A DNA stretch of 64,000 nt, from the NCBI GenBank assembly GCA_022009975.1, contig CP091733.1:761001-825000 (forward strand), in the 5' to 3' direction. The translations under genes and the position numbers were made by a program. Of this stretch, positions 19,111-28,317 are shown piece after piece. The stretch's first letter is position 1, and every line of letters begins with the position of its first letter. This DNA is from Phocaeicola vulgatus (lineage in GTDB: Bacteria > Bacteroidota > Bacteroidia > Bacteroidales > Tannerellaceae). Below the pieces are notes generated by a model. That model did not search any database, had not been told where the DNA came from, and saw nothing but the letters and a program-made list of their open reading frames with translations.

Positions 19111-19869
19111 TTATTTCCATCGTATTGTCGCTGTCACTGGCCGATGGTCTGATTCTGCGGGCGCATCAATTACTTCTGTCTCTTTTTCAATGATACGAAC
19201 CGGGACATTCTTGCCTAAAGCGATGTAATCCAATGTGCAGTTTGGAGTATCAGCTGGGAAAGTGAAACGCATGGTGTCTGTCATGAAGATGAATTTATCA
19301 TCCATCCGTTTGATGAAATCAGATTCCGGCGTAGCATTCCAATCACCAGCTATGAATACTGGCTTTTTGAAAAGAGATAAAGCTTCTTGTATGATAGGGA
19401 AAGAGAGCATACGGTCATCTTCTACCAACGAAAGGTGCGTGCAGCAACACACATAATCCTTAAACTCTGCTACTAACAGAGTCCTTGCCTCTTCTCTTCC
19501 CGGCAAAGCGTATCGATGGATTTGCATCGGCTTCTCTTTGGACAAGATGCCGATTCCATATTTCCCTCCTGAGTAGTCGATGGCTGCGGCATAAGTTGCG
19601 TGCATTCCAGTCAGTTCAGCCAATTCTCCTAATACATACTTTTGTTTGCTCCGTTCGGTCACACTGTCCAATTCCTGTATGGCTACTACATCCGGATTCC
19701 ATTGTTTGATGACAGAAGCCGTGCGGGTGTAGGAGGTAGAATCGTCCATTCCACTTCCGTTCCTTACATTATAACTCATGTACCGAAGCTCCTTTTCCCC
19801 GTTGCATGCGACCAAAGCCAATGCCGCAAGCGGAAGGAAAATCCTTAATAAACTTCTTTTATCAATCAT
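19111..19869 (-). CDS. Endonuclease/exonuclease/phosphatase-family lipoprotein
   Basis: 252 residues. The lipobox is LALVAC (Cys22). The EEP fold motifs are LRYMSYNVRNG, VVAIQELDSV (metal-binding Glu), VFIAGDWNATP (D-x-N) and the C-terminal SDHRPVTATIRW (catalytic Asp-His). Members cleave phosphodiesters in nucleic acids, inositol phosphates or sphingomyelin; the substrate here cannot be told. The export signal places it outside the cytoplasm. It lies 13 bp downstream of the threonine aldolase gene on the same strand, so co-transcription is possible. Confidence 0.87.
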   Translation of the reverse strand: MIDKRSLLRIFLPLAALALVACNGEKELRYMSYNVRNGSGMDDSTSYTRTASVIKQWNPDVVAIQELDSVTERSKQKYVLGELAELTGMHATYAAAIDYSGGKYGIGILSKEKPMQIHRYALPGREEARTLLVAEFKDYVCCCTHLSLVEDDRMLSFPIIQEALSLFKKPVFIAGDWNATPESDFIKRMDDKFIFMTDTMRFTFPADTPNCTLDYIALGKNVPVRIIEKETEVIDAPAESDHRPVTATIRWK

Positions 19870-19882
19870 GGCATCCTTCGTG

Positions 19883-20908
19883 TTAGTCGTTCAATACTTC
19901 CCGAAGGGAAGCTTCCATTGATTCGATATCTTCAAGGGTCGTATCCCAAGATGTTACAAAGCGTGCTTCGTTCTTGCTTTCATCCCAAATATAGAAAAAG
20001 TACTTTTCCAACAGCTTCTTCAATGGCTCTTCTGGCAAAGTAAAGAATAGCTGGTTGGTTTCCACCTTTTGAGTCATCTTTATTTGTGGGAACTCTCCCA
20101 ATACAGCAGCCAATCTTTGGGCACAATTGTTGGCATGCTCCGCATTCTTACGCCATAAGTCATTTTCCAAATAAGGAATGTACTGCGCTGACATATAGCG
20201 GAGTTTGGAAGCCAATTGGGTAGACTGCTTACGGATGTAAGGTAGAGCTGCTGTTATTTCCGGATGGAACGAGATGACGGCTTCACCCATCATCATTCCG
20301 TTTTTGGTTCCGCCGAAACTTAGGATATCGACTCCGGCATCTACTGTCACCTCTTTCATGGAGCAACCTAAGTAAACGCAGGCGTTGGCAAGGCGCGCTC
20401 CATCCATGTGCAGGAACATCCTATACGAATGGAGCAAATCAGCAATCGCTTTGACTTCGTTTATTGTGTAGACTGTCCCCAACTCCGAAGCTTGTGAAAT
20501 ATATACGGCCTTGGGCTGAGAGTGGTGGCAGAATCCAAAGTTATGCAGATGGGGTTGGATTAATTCGGGTGTCAATTTCCCATCTTTTGTTTCAATAGGA
20601 ACTAAAGCACAACCGGAGAGCCGTCCGGGAGCACCACATTCGTCCACGTTTATATGGGCAGTTGTTGCACATAAGATGCTATTATAGGATTGGGTAATTG
20701 CCTGAAGTGCGACGGAATTAGCTCCAGTCCCGTTAAATACAAAAAAAGGTTCGGCATTATCCCCGAACACTTCCTTGATTTTTGCTGTTGCTTTTTCAGT
20801 CCACAGGTCATCCCCGTATGCGGCGGCATGATTATCATTCGCCTTTATTACGGCATCCAACACTAAAGGATGGACACCGGAATTATTGTCACTTGCAAAA
20901 CTTCTCAT
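19883..20908 (-). CDS. ltaE: Low-specificity L-threonine aldolase
   Basis: 341 residues from the ATG at 20906-20908 (MRSFASDNNSGVHPLVLDAV). PLP-enzyme features: GTGANSVALQAI, HMDGARLANA, and the lysine in DILSFGGTKNGMMMGEAV. The enzyme splits L-threonine or allo-threonine to glycine and acetaldehyde. A minus-strand TATCTTTG box at 20927-20934 sits where a longer reading of the frame would begin, which supports the internal ATG. It is followed at 13 bp by the EEP-family lipoprotein gene. Confidence 0.9.
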   Translation of the reverse strand: MRSFASDNNSGVHPLVLDAVIKANDNHAAAYGDDLWTEKATAKIKEVFGDNAEPFFVFNGTGANSVALQAITQSYNSILCATTAHINVDECGAPGRLSGCALVPIETKDGKLTPELIQPHLHNFGFCHHSQPKAVYISQASELGTVYTINEVKAIADLLHSYRMFLHMDGARLANACVYLGCSMKEVTVDAGVDILSFGGTKNGMMMGEAVISFHPEITAALPYIRKQSTQLASKLRYMSAQYIPYLENDLWRKNAEHANNCAQRLAAVLGEFPQIKMTQKVETNQLFFTLPEEPLKKLLEKYFFYIWDESKNEARFVTSWDTTLEDIESMEASLREVLND

Positions 20909-20926
20909 TGTCTTATGAAATTTGTG

Positions 20927-20934
20927 CAAAGATA
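20927..20934 (-). promoter_or_regulatory. -7 box of the threonine aldolase promoter
   Basis: TATCTTTG on the minus strand, about 20 bp before the chosen ATG. A -33 TTG is present only at a spacing of 23 nt (20958-20960), so the promoter is a weaker match. It is listed because it decides the gene start. Confidence 0.5.
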
Positions 20935-21027
20935 CACATTATTTAGCAAAACCGTATCAACCTTTGTGGTGAAAACCGGGGCTGATAGCAGGAATGCGGA
21001 CAGGCTGGTATTTAAAATATGTTATTA

Positions 21028-21726
21028 TTATTGGTTCAATACATGGATGGTGTGACAAGCCGTCAGTGCAGCAGTTTCCGTGCGTAACCTGCTTTTCCCT
21101 AAAGAAATAGCTTCGAAGCCATTCTCTTCTGCTGATTTTATCTCTTCTGGGCTGAAGTCTCCTTCCGGACCAATCAATATTAAGACATTCTCGCCAGGAT
21201 GATAGATGGATTTGATCAAAGGCTTTTCGCCTTCCTCGCAATGGGCTATGAATTTCCTCCCGTTGAAAGGTTGCCGGACAAACTGTTTGAAATCTGTCAT
21301 CCCGTTTAATTGGGGCAATAAAGCTTTTTGCGACTGCTTCATGGCACTTACCAAGATTTTTTCCAAACGTGCGGTCTTTACCTCCTTGCGTTCGGAGAAG
21401 CGGCAATTCAAACAGGTAATCTCGTCAATGCCTATTTCTGTCGCCTTTTCAGCAAACCATTCCATCCGGTCCATGTTTTTCGTTGGAGCGACAGCGATAT
21501 GTATGTAAGCGTCCCACGGTTTTTCCGGTTGCCAAGATGAAGTTATTTCGACTTGGCAATGTTTGGGGTGGGCGTTTGTGATGGAAGCTCGGTAGAAATT
21601 CCCTTTGCCATCTGTTATCATGATTTCATCGCCTTCCGCCAGCCGCATGACGCGTACGCAATGACCTGATTCTTCTTCAGGAAGAACCAAGGTCGATTCT
21701 ATATCCGGAGCATAAAATATTTGCAT
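21028..21726 (-). CDS. rsmE: 16S rRNA (uracil-1498-N3)-methyltransferase RsmE
   Basis: 232 residues from the ATG at 21724-21726 (MQIFYAPDIESTLVLPEEES). An N-terminal PUA-like domain includes HCVRVMRLAEGDEIMITDG. The C-terminal SPOUT domain has the knot motifs VLILIGPEGDFSPEEI and ISLGKSRLRTETAAL. It uses S-adenosylmethionine to methylate N3 of U1498 in 16S rRNA. It overlaps the 3' end of the nucleoside transporter gene by 28 bp as written. GAAGGAT just before the ATG resembles a ribosome binding site. Confidence 0.95.
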   Translation of the reverse strand: MQIFYAPDIESTLVLPEEESGHCVRVMRLAEGDEIMITDGKGNFYRASITNAHPKHCQVEITSSWQPEKPWDAYIHIAVAPTKNMDRMEWFAEKATEIGIDEITCLNCRFSERKEVKTARLEKILVSAMKQSQKALLPQLNGMTDFKQFVRQPFNGRKFIAHCEEGEKPLIKSIYHPGENVLILIGPEGDFSPEEIKSAEENGFEAISLGKSRLRTETAALTACHTIHVLNQ

Positions 21727-23045
21727 ATCCTTCTTAAACAAATCATTCCAATAATAGTGGCAGACAAAACAGACACCAAGGCTCCTGCAATCATGGCTTT
21801 AAAGCCAACACGGGAAATCAGGTCTTTCTTTTCAGGTGCTAAGACTCCTAAACCTCCCAACAGGATACCGATTGATGAAATATTGGCGAAGCCACATAAT
21901 ATATATGTAGCCATGACTACAGACTTTTGTGAAAAGAACAATCCGGCATCGCGCCATTGTTGTAGTTGGAAATAGGCGACAAATTCATTTAAGATGGTCT
22001 TTTGTCCCAAAAGGGAACCAACCAACATGATGTCATTTGTCGGAACACCAATCAACCACATGAATGGGGCAGTGATGATTCCTAAAATGAATTGGAATGT
22101 CAATCCATCCGACTTCCCATCTGTTACACGTACAATCCAGTCGTTGATGCCCGTGTAGTGGCCAATGACATTGTTTGTCACATAATTGACCATGGCAACC
22201 AAAGAGATGAATACCAAAAGCATGGCAGCAATATTGGTCATCAGCTTTACACCCGTTACCGTTCCGGAAGAGATGGCACCCAATACGTTGGCATGGCCTT
22301 CATCTCCCCATTCAGCTTTCTTGTCATCTTTGATAGGCTCAGTCTGAGGACAAATAATCTTGGCAATTACGATTGATCCAGGAACTGCCATGACAGAAGC
22401 GGTGAGCAAGTGGGTGGCAAATACCTGTTGTGCTATTGGATCTGTTCCTCCAAGCATCCCGACATAACTACCCATTACCGATCCGGCAATAGTTCCCATT
22501 CCGGAAACCATGACTAAGAATAGTTCTGAACGGTTCATGCTTGGCAGATAATTCTTGATTAATACCGGTGATTCGGTCATTCCTAAGAAGATGTTTCCAC
22601 AAGAGACCAAACCTTCCGTGCCGGAAATGTTCATCACTTTGCGGAGCAACCAAGAGAGAACGCCTACTACACGTTGGATAATTCCCCAATAATAGAAAAT
22701 CGAAACCAATGCGGAAAAGAATATGACAATGGGAAGGGAGTGCAGAAGGAAGCTGAATCCTGCCGCTTTATTGGCATACGGACCTAATAAAAACTCCAAA
22801 CCTGCGTTGGTGAAATCCATTATCTTCACAAAGACAATGCCCAAAGACTTGAACAAGCTGCCTACTATGGGAATATAAAGAATTGACAAAGCTAAAACAA
22901 TCTGAATCAGCAAGCCTCCGCCCACTAATTTCCAGTCTATACGTTTTTTGTCATAACTTAATAAATAGGAAATTAGCAATACGGCTAATACCCCGGCCAC
23001 GCCTCTCACTAAAGACATGACTCCAAATCCTGTTGATTCAATCAT
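21699..23045 (-). CDS. nupC: Concentrative nucleoside transporter (NupC family)
   Basis: About 448 residues with many membrane segments. Family motifs are FSFLLHSLPIVIFFSALVSI, GNIFLGMTESPVLIKNYLP, GSVMGSYVGMLGG and WLIGVPTNDIMLVGSLLGQK. The CNT transporter takes up nucleosides with H+ or Na+ across the inner membrane. The last residues (CLRRICKYFMLRI) run into the rsmE coding region. Removing one T near 21745 would end the protein at IIGMIV just before the rsmE ribosome site, so the C-terminus may be off by a homopolymer error. Confidence 0.92.
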   Translation of the reverse strand: MIESTGFGVMSLVRGVAGVLAVLLISYLLSYDKKRIDWKLVGGGLLIQIVLALSILYIPIVGSLFKSLGIVFVKIMDFTNAGLEFLLGPYANKAAGFSFLLHSLPIVIFFSALVSIFYYWGIIQRVVGVLSWLLRKVMNISGTEGLVSCGNIFLGMTESPVLIKNYLPSMNRSELFLVMVSGMGTIAGSVMGSYVGMLGGTDPIAQQVFATHLLTASVMAVPGSIVIAKIICPQTEPIKDDKKAEWGDEGHANVLGAISSGTVTGVKLMTNIAAMLLVFISLVAMVNYVTNNVIGHYTGINDWIVRVTDGKSDGLTFQFILGIITAPFMWLIGVPTNDIMLVGSLLGQKTILNEFVAYFQLQQWRDAGLFFSQKSVVMATYILCGFANISSIGILLGGLGVLAPEKKDLISRVGFKAMIAGALVSVLSATIIGMICLRRICKYFMLRI

Positions 23046-23046
23046 A

Positions 23047-23688
23047 TTATTCCTTTTTTCTTTTTTTCAATTCTTCTTGATAAACTTTGGCGTATTCATA
23101 ATTCTCAGAAGCAACCGCATCATTTAGTTTTTCAGAAAGTTCCCCGTCTGATAGCAAGGAGAGCCACTCTGCTAAGTCTTCTGGATTATCGAAACTGTCA
23201 GGATTCAAATCTGCGTCTGTATATATGGTCGGAGTTTCATCGAAATCCTCTTCCCCCTCTTCTTTGTTTTCTGCCTTTCCCAATATCAGTCCACATTCTG
23301 ACACAATAGCTTCCGTTGTATATATGTCGATATGCAAACGCAATGCAATCGCAATCGCATCGGATGTCCGGGAGTCTATCCGGACTTGGCGTTCACCATC
23401 GAAAAATACCAGTTCCGAATAGAATATGCCTTCTTTGAATTTATAAATAAATACCTCTTGCAGCAAAATACCGAATGAATGGGTCAACGTGACAAACAAA
23501 TCGTGCGTCAATGGCCTTGGCAGGGTGATGCCTTCCAAAGCGATAGCAATAGATTGGGCTTCCGATGTCCCGACAATAACTGGTATGCGGTGCGGACCAT
23601 CGGTTTCTGCCAATATCAACGCATAAGCACCTGAGTGTACTTGGCTGCTTGTCAGTCCTTGGACTTTTAGTTTAATTTTTTTTGCCAT
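23047..23688 (-). CDS. Bifunctional nuclease (DUF151) family protein with UvrB/UvrC-like motif
   Basis: 213 residues from the ATG at 23686-23688 (MAKKIKLKVQGLTSSQVHSG). The DUF151 domain is HRIPVIVGTSEAQSIAIALE then SRTSDAIAIALRLHIDIYTTE. After an acidic linker the C-terminus has a UVR-like helix pair (LLSDGELSEKLNDAVASENY, EYAKVYQEELKKR). Plant relatives are bifunctional DNase/RNases; the bacterial role is unclear. The promoter TTG-20 nt-TATCTTTG at 23718-23748 on the minus strand lies downstream of a longer reading of the frame, so the ATG at 23688 is preferred. It ends 1 bp before the transporter gene. Confidence 0.85.
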   Translation of the reverse strand: MAKKIKLKVQGLTSSQVHSGAYALILAETDGPHRIPVIVGTSEAQSIAIALEGITLPRPLTHDLFVTLTHSFGILLQEVFIYKFKEGIFYSELVFFDGERQVRIDSRTSDAIAIALRLHIDIYTTEAIVSECGLILGKAENKEEGEEDFDETPTIYTDADLNPDSFDNPEDLAEWLSLLSDGELSEKLNDAVASENYEYAKVYQEELKKRKKE

Positions 23689-23717
23689 GTTCCTCGAATA
23701 TATCTTTGCTTTTCGGA

Positions 23718-23748
23718 CAAAGATAAAACATTCACATAAAAATATCAA
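23718..23748 (-). promoter_or_regulatory. Promoter of the DUF151 gene
   Basis: Minus strand TTG (23746-23748), 20 nt, TATCTTTG (23718-23725). It lies about 30 bp before the ATG at 23688 and could drive the DUF151-nupC-rsmE run. Confidence 0.7.
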
Positions 23749-23782
23749 TAATTCTAATCCTGCTGAAGAAGTTTTTTTCTTT

Positions 23783-24223
23783 TTATTCGTCAACCGACCA
23801 CTCTTTCATCTCGTACATGTCTTTATACTCTTCCCATTCCGGGTCAATTTCCACATATAAAGAGATAGGGAGCAGTTCGAAATCTTTCAAGGCATCATTC
23901 AACTTCTCTCCGAATACCCGGGAAGTCCGAGTGTAAAACACCCAGATTCGTTCGCCTCCGCCAGTGTATACGCTGCTGAGTATGGCCAACTTGTCTTTTT
24001 CCATGACTTTCCGCAAAGCAATCTCTACGTTTTCCATCAACTCTGCTTCATTGTCTGAAGGCAGACCCTTGGCATCAGGTGTGTATTTCCAAGTTACTTC
24101 TACGCGTTCTTTGAATTTCCCGGAAGTTACGAACTCCTCTAATTCTTCACGGCCATAGATTGTAATCAAATCTCCCTTCTCGTTTTCCGAAAGGGCGGTA
24201 AACCATTTATCGCTTAATTTCAT
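23783..24223 (-). CDS. DUF695 domain protein
   Basis: 146 residues, no signal peptide. The segments VEVTWKYTPDAKGLP, RIWVFYTRTSRVFGEKLND and LLPISLYVEIDPEWEEY match the DUF695 pattern, which is widespread in Bacteroidetes and of unknown function. The protein is acidic and probably cytosolic. It is on the same strand as the DUF151 gene but that gene has its own promoter in between. Confidence 0.8.
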   Translation of the reverse strand: MKLSDKWFTALSENEKGDLITIYGREELEEFVTSGKFKERVEVTWKYTPDAKGLPSDNEAELMENVEIALRKVMEKDKLAILSSVYTGGGERIWVFYTRTSRVFGEKLNDALKDFELLPISLYVEIDPEWEEYKDMYEMKEWSVDE

Positions 24224-24304
24224 CGTTTCCCTTGTCTATGTTGTTTGTTTCGCAAATATACATAATTCGTTTGGCTAATCATAGTGTTTTTCCTATAAAC
24301 AAGA

Positions 24305-24577
24305 AGGCGGTTTGTCAAAATTGCAAACGGCTGCTTTCAGGATCCGACCTCGGTTATTTATATTCACAAATATATAACTAATTCATTATTAGTATTTTCT
24401 GTTTAATCTATTGGGATGCTTTAAAACATACCGTTGTTTTTAAAAAAACATTGGACGTTTTTGAAAAAACATTGGACGTTTTCAAAAATTCCTCGTGATG
24501 TTTTTGAAAAAACAACGGTATGTTTTTTTTCATCCTCAGCGTCTTGCATTTTACTGATTCTGAAACACCTTAAAAGG
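24305..24577. repeat. Family B hairpin element interrupted by family A
   Basis: The left half begins AAGGCGGTTTGTCAAAATTGC at 24305 and the right half TCTTGCATTTTACTGATTC then TGAAACACCTTAA ends near 24572. These match the two halves of the uninterrupted element at 32203-32330. The family A element (24421-24530) sits between them, directly before CATCCTCAG, which follows GGTTT in the uninterrupted copy. Confidence 0.7.
24421..24530. repeat. Dispersed inverted-repeat element, family A, copy 2
   Basis: The terminal arms AAACATACCGTTGTTTTT and AAAACAACGGTATGTTT are almost perfect inverted repeats. AACATTGGACGTTTT is present twice in tandem and the core TTCAAAAATTCCTCGTGA is identical to the other copies. 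This is the best-preserved copy. It is in the 370-bp gene-free gap between DUF695 and proS, which otherwise shows no coding signal. Confidence 0.8.
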
Positions 24578-24596
24578 CGATATATATGTAGATTGT

Positions 24597-26078
24597 TTAG
24601 TAAGCACGTGCGAACAGAACCCGGCGGGCTGATGGCTTTCCAGTCACCATACATTTGCCCGGAGTCATGTCGCCTTCCAAAGGAAGACAACGGATAGTTG
24701 CTTTTGTCTCATTCTTGATGCGCTCCTCTGTTTCCGGAGTTCCATCCCAATGAGCCATGATAAAGTATCCTTGTTCGATTTTCTCTTTGAACTCTTCGTA
24801 AGTGTCTACTGTGATAGTGCGTTCTTCACGATGCTTCAATGCTTTTTGGAAGATGTTGTTTTGGATTTCTTCCAATAAGTTCTGAACGTATGTTTCAATG
24901 CCATCGCAAGAAACGGTTTCTTTTTCCAAAGTGTCACGTCTCATCACTTCGATGGTGTTGTTTTCCAAGTCACGACCGCCCATCGCCAAACGAACAGGAA
25001 CTCCCTTCAATTCGTAGTTTGCAAATTTCCATCCCGGCTTGCGGTTGTCTGCATCATCGAATTTGACAGAGATGCCCAACTTCTTCAGGTTGGCAACAAT
25101 GCCGCCTACCTTCTCACGGATTTGGTTCAACTGCTCATCGCTTCTATAGATAGGAATAATGACAACCTGGATAGGAGCCAAGTGAGGAGGCAACACCAAA
25201 CCATTGTCATCGGAATGGGACATGATCAATGCTCCAATCAAACGGGTTGAAACGCCCCAAGAAGTAGCCCAAGCATAATCAATCTTACCCTCTTTGTCTA
25301 CGAAGGTTACGTCGAATGCTTTACCGAAATTCTGTCCCAAGAAGTGGGATGTTCCGGCTTGCAAAGCCTTTCCGTCTTGCATCATCGCTTCAATAGTGTA
25401 AGTGTCCAAAGCTCCAGCAAAACGTTCACTCTCGGATTTGACACCCTTGACTACCGGCATAGCCATATAGTTTTCTGCAAAATCTGCATAAACGCCTTGC
25501 ATCTTCTTTGCTTCAATTTCAGCCTCTTCCCTTGTTGCGTGGGCAGTATGTCCCTCTTGCCACAAGAACTCAGCTGTACGAAGGAACAAGCGGGTGCGCA
25601 TTTCCCAACGCATTACGTTTGCCCACTGGTTGCATAGCAATGGTAAATCTCTGTATGAATGGATCCAATTGCGGTATGTATTCCAAATGATTGTTTCCGA
25701 TGTTGGACGGATAATCAATTCTTCCTCTAATTTGGCAGCAGGATCAACAACTACACCCGTACCATCATGGTTGGTTTTCAATCGGTAATGGGTAACCACA
25801 GCGCACTCTTTGGCAAAGCCTTCAACGTGTTCTGCTTCTTTGCTTAAGAAAGATTTCGGGATGAGCAAGGGGAAATAAGCGTTGACATGTCCTGTCTCTT
25901 TGAACATATCGTCCAAGATGCGTTGCATCTTTTCCCATATTGCATATCCATAAGGTTTTATAACCATACAACCGCGCACTGCCGAGTTCTCAGCCAAATC
26001 AGCTTTGATAACCAAATCCTGATACCACTGGGAGTAGTTTTCGCTTCTCGGAGTCAGCTCTTTCAATTCTTTTGCCAT
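24597..26078 (-). CDS. proS: Prolyl-tRNA synthetase (short, archaeal/eukaryal type)
   Basis: 493 residues from the ATG at 26076-26078 ([20 protein letters not shown]). Class II motifs include [54 protein letters not shown] and [18 protein letters not shown]. An anticodon domain and the terminal RRVLFARAY follow. There is no editing insertion, as usual for this group. It charges tRNA-Pro. The longer frame start (26114) falls at the expected transcription start of a TAACTTTG box at 26125-26132, so the internal ATG is preferred. Confidence 0.97.
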   Translation of the reverse strand: MAKELKELTPRSENYSQWYQDLVIKADLAENSAVRGCMVIKPYGYAIWEKMQRILDDMFKETGHVNAYFPLLIPKSFLSKEAEHVEGFAKECAVVTHYRLKTNHDGTGVVVDPAAKLEEELIIRPTSETIIWNTYRNWIHSYRDLPLLCNQWANVMRWEMRTRLFLRTAEFLWQEGHTAHATREEAEIEAKKMQGVYADFAENYMAMPVVKGVKSESERFAGALDTYTIEAMMQDGKALQAGTSHFLGQNFGKAFDVTFVDKEGKIDYAWATSWGVSTRLIGALIMSHSDDNGLVLPPHLAPIQVVIIPIYRSDEQLNQIREKVGGIVANLKKLGISVKFDDADNRKPGWKFANYELKGVPVRLAMGGRDLENNTIEVMRRDTLEKETVSCDGIETYVQNLLEEIQNNIFQKALKHREERTITVDTYEEFKEKIEQGYFIMAHWDGTPETEERIKNETKATIRCLPLEGDMTPGKCMVTGKPSARRVLFARAY

Positions 26079-26182
26079 TGTTACAATATTTATATTTTTA
26101 GATATAACTTTCATTAATAGGCTGCAAAGTTATAAAATATATTGCACATTCATTTCTGCTTCCTGCTTTTTTGTCAGTGTGG

Positions 26183-28138
26183 TCAGCAAACAATTTTTTC
26201 TTTTGTTGTCTCATTTGCTTTGTCCAGCACTTCGTAACGGGAATTCTTGCTGATATATTCAGGCACGATTATTTTCATCTCGCGGACGGTTTCCATGTCA
26301 TCATATTTCAATGCAATGTCCCGAAGCTCTTCCAATTTCCGTTCAGCATCTTCGTATTCGTAATTGCGGACTTGTGCGATTCGGATTTTTTTATGGAAAG
26401 AAGGAAGTGTATTCTCGTTCTCGTTGAGCACTTCTTCATAAAGTTTCTCGCCTTCCCTTAATCCTGTGTATTTGATTTGCACGTCCTTGGCTCCGCTAAG
26501 TTTGATCATGCGTTTTGCCAAATCGGCTATGCGCACAGGTTCTCCCATGTCAAATACGAATATCTCTCCGCCATTGCCATGAGTCCCGGCTTCCAAAACC
26601 AATTTACAAGCTTCCGGAATCAACATGAAATAGCGGATGATTTCCGGATGAGTGACGGTCAGAGGGCCACCGGCTGCCAATTGCTTGCGGAATAGTGGAA
26701 TGACTGAACCATTGCTTCCTAACACATTGCCGAAACGGGTCGTCACGAATTGTGTGATGCCTTTTACTTTCCCCCCCCCCTCTTTTATGGCTTTGTCCAG
26801 ACTTTGTATATATATTTCGCAGATACGTTTGGAGCAGCCCATCACATTTGTAGGATTTACTGCTTTGTCCGTAGACACCATCACGAACTTTTTCACGTTG
26901 TACTTGACACTTAAGTCGGCTATTATTTTTGTTCCCCAAACGTTGTTTTGTACACTTTCGCTTGGGTTGTCTTCCATCATGGGCACATGCTTGTATGCTG
27001 CGGCGTGGAACACATAGTCGGGTTGGAAGTTATGGAAAATCTCTTCCATGCGGCTCTCTTTACAGATGCTTGTCACCACAGTATGTGCTTTGATATCCGG
27101 AAAATCATTTCATCATAAGCCTTATGTCATGTTGCGGAGTCTCTGCTTGGTCGATTAACATCATTTCTGCCGGTTTGTAATAGGCAATCTGGCGGGACCA
27201 TTTCAGAACCGATGCTTCCCGCGGAACCCGTAATCAGCACTTTCTTCCCACGAAGCAGTGCGCCCACTTTTTCCATGTTCACTTCAATCTCGTCACGAGG
27301 CAAGAGGTCTTCAATTTCTATTTCGCGCATTTGGACAGCCTTGTTTGGATTCTTTTGTTTAATCCACTCTTCAATGTTCTGTGCGATATAAATCTTTACA
27401 CCGGCTTCTATGAGTATGTCTTGAAGCGTTTGTTATTTGTGAAGTTTTTCAACTTCATTGGACCAACGAAAAAGGCTTTAATCTGCTTTTGTTGGATGAT
27501 GCTTTTTAAGTCTTCATGTATGGAATAAATACGTTTGCCCATTAACCGTTCGGAATAATGTTCTTGGTCATCACCGACATATCCGCTAATGATGAACTGG
27601 ATAGGCTTAGCATCTTTAATGGTGTTGGTGATAGAAACAGCACCGGAGAAAGTCCCGTAAATCAAGGAATGCGGTGCCGTTCTGCTAACTAAACATTGTC
27701 GAATAGTTGTCTGATAAAGACTCGGCTGGCACATAAAAACATTAAGCTCATCAAGTACATGGAAGTAATCATACGTCCGGTGAACGCATAAAATATATCT
27801 TCCCATCCTTCATGGATAGAAATAAAATTAAAAATGAGCGATAAAACGTATGAAAAGCAACAAGCTTCTAAGATACGTAGCAAGTCAACAAATTGGGAAA
27901 GACGTAAAATCCCCGAGTAAGTGTGGAATATACGTGCTCCGATTAAGTTGAATAAACTAAACACCATAAAGGTGTGGAATAGTAGTTCCCAATTGCGCAT
28001 GATTTCTGTGGCTGGGTGGCGTAACCATAATACGAAAAGCGCACCGAAAAGAGCCAATGTGAGGTCGAATATGACCACACACCAATAAGGGAGAGCTCTT
28101 CTGCTAAAATACCAGTTAAATAAATTTCTCATCTTCAT
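26183..28138 (-). CDS. Membrane nucleoside-diphosphate-sugar dehydratase/epimerase, WbpM/CapD type (four frameshifts)
   Basis: About 650 residues when joined. The N-terminus has four membrane helices (YWCVVIFDLTLALFGALFVL and following). Then comes a Rossmann-like domain (HSLIYGTFSGAVSI, IQFIISGYVGDDQEHYSE), then the catalytic SDR domain: KKVLITGSAGSIGSEM, VFHAAAYKHVPMMEDNP, TTRFGNVLGSNGSVIPLF. Such enzymes dehydrate UDP-GlcNAc or similar sugars at the inner membrane for capsule or O-glycan synthesis. Breaks are at about 27705 (lost T), 27435 (lost A), 27200 (extra C) and 27115 (extra A). A run of ten G (26771-26780 on the plus strand as C) lies inside the gene. The protein stands alone; the rest of any capsule cluster is elsewhere. 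Confidence 0.88.
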
Positions 28139-28237
28139 CTTCGTTCTAGTTTAAGTAAGTAAGGCGAATATCATATAATAGTTTCGCAAATATAATTATT
28201 ATATTTGATTTGCCAAATTTAATCAATTAAAGTGTTC

Positions 28238-28261
28238 ATATATATATATATATATATATAT
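28238..28261. repeat. (TA)12 dinucleotide tract
   Basis: An uninterrupted alternating AT run of 24 bp in the 180-bp gap between the dehydratase start and the GH92 stop. Confidence 0.9.
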
Positions 28262-28317
28262 CGTAATTGTTGTTAATATATGTTATTCGCATTGTAAGCA
28301 TTCAATCGCTTCAGTCT

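Noticed and set aside
24434..24690. Open frames through the family A repeat
   Set aside because: Their repetitive peptides (KNVQCFF, KHWTFLK types) simply translate the repeat on either strand.
28238..28261. AT tract as a replication origin
   Set aside because: No DnaA-box cluster or origin-linked genes are nearby.
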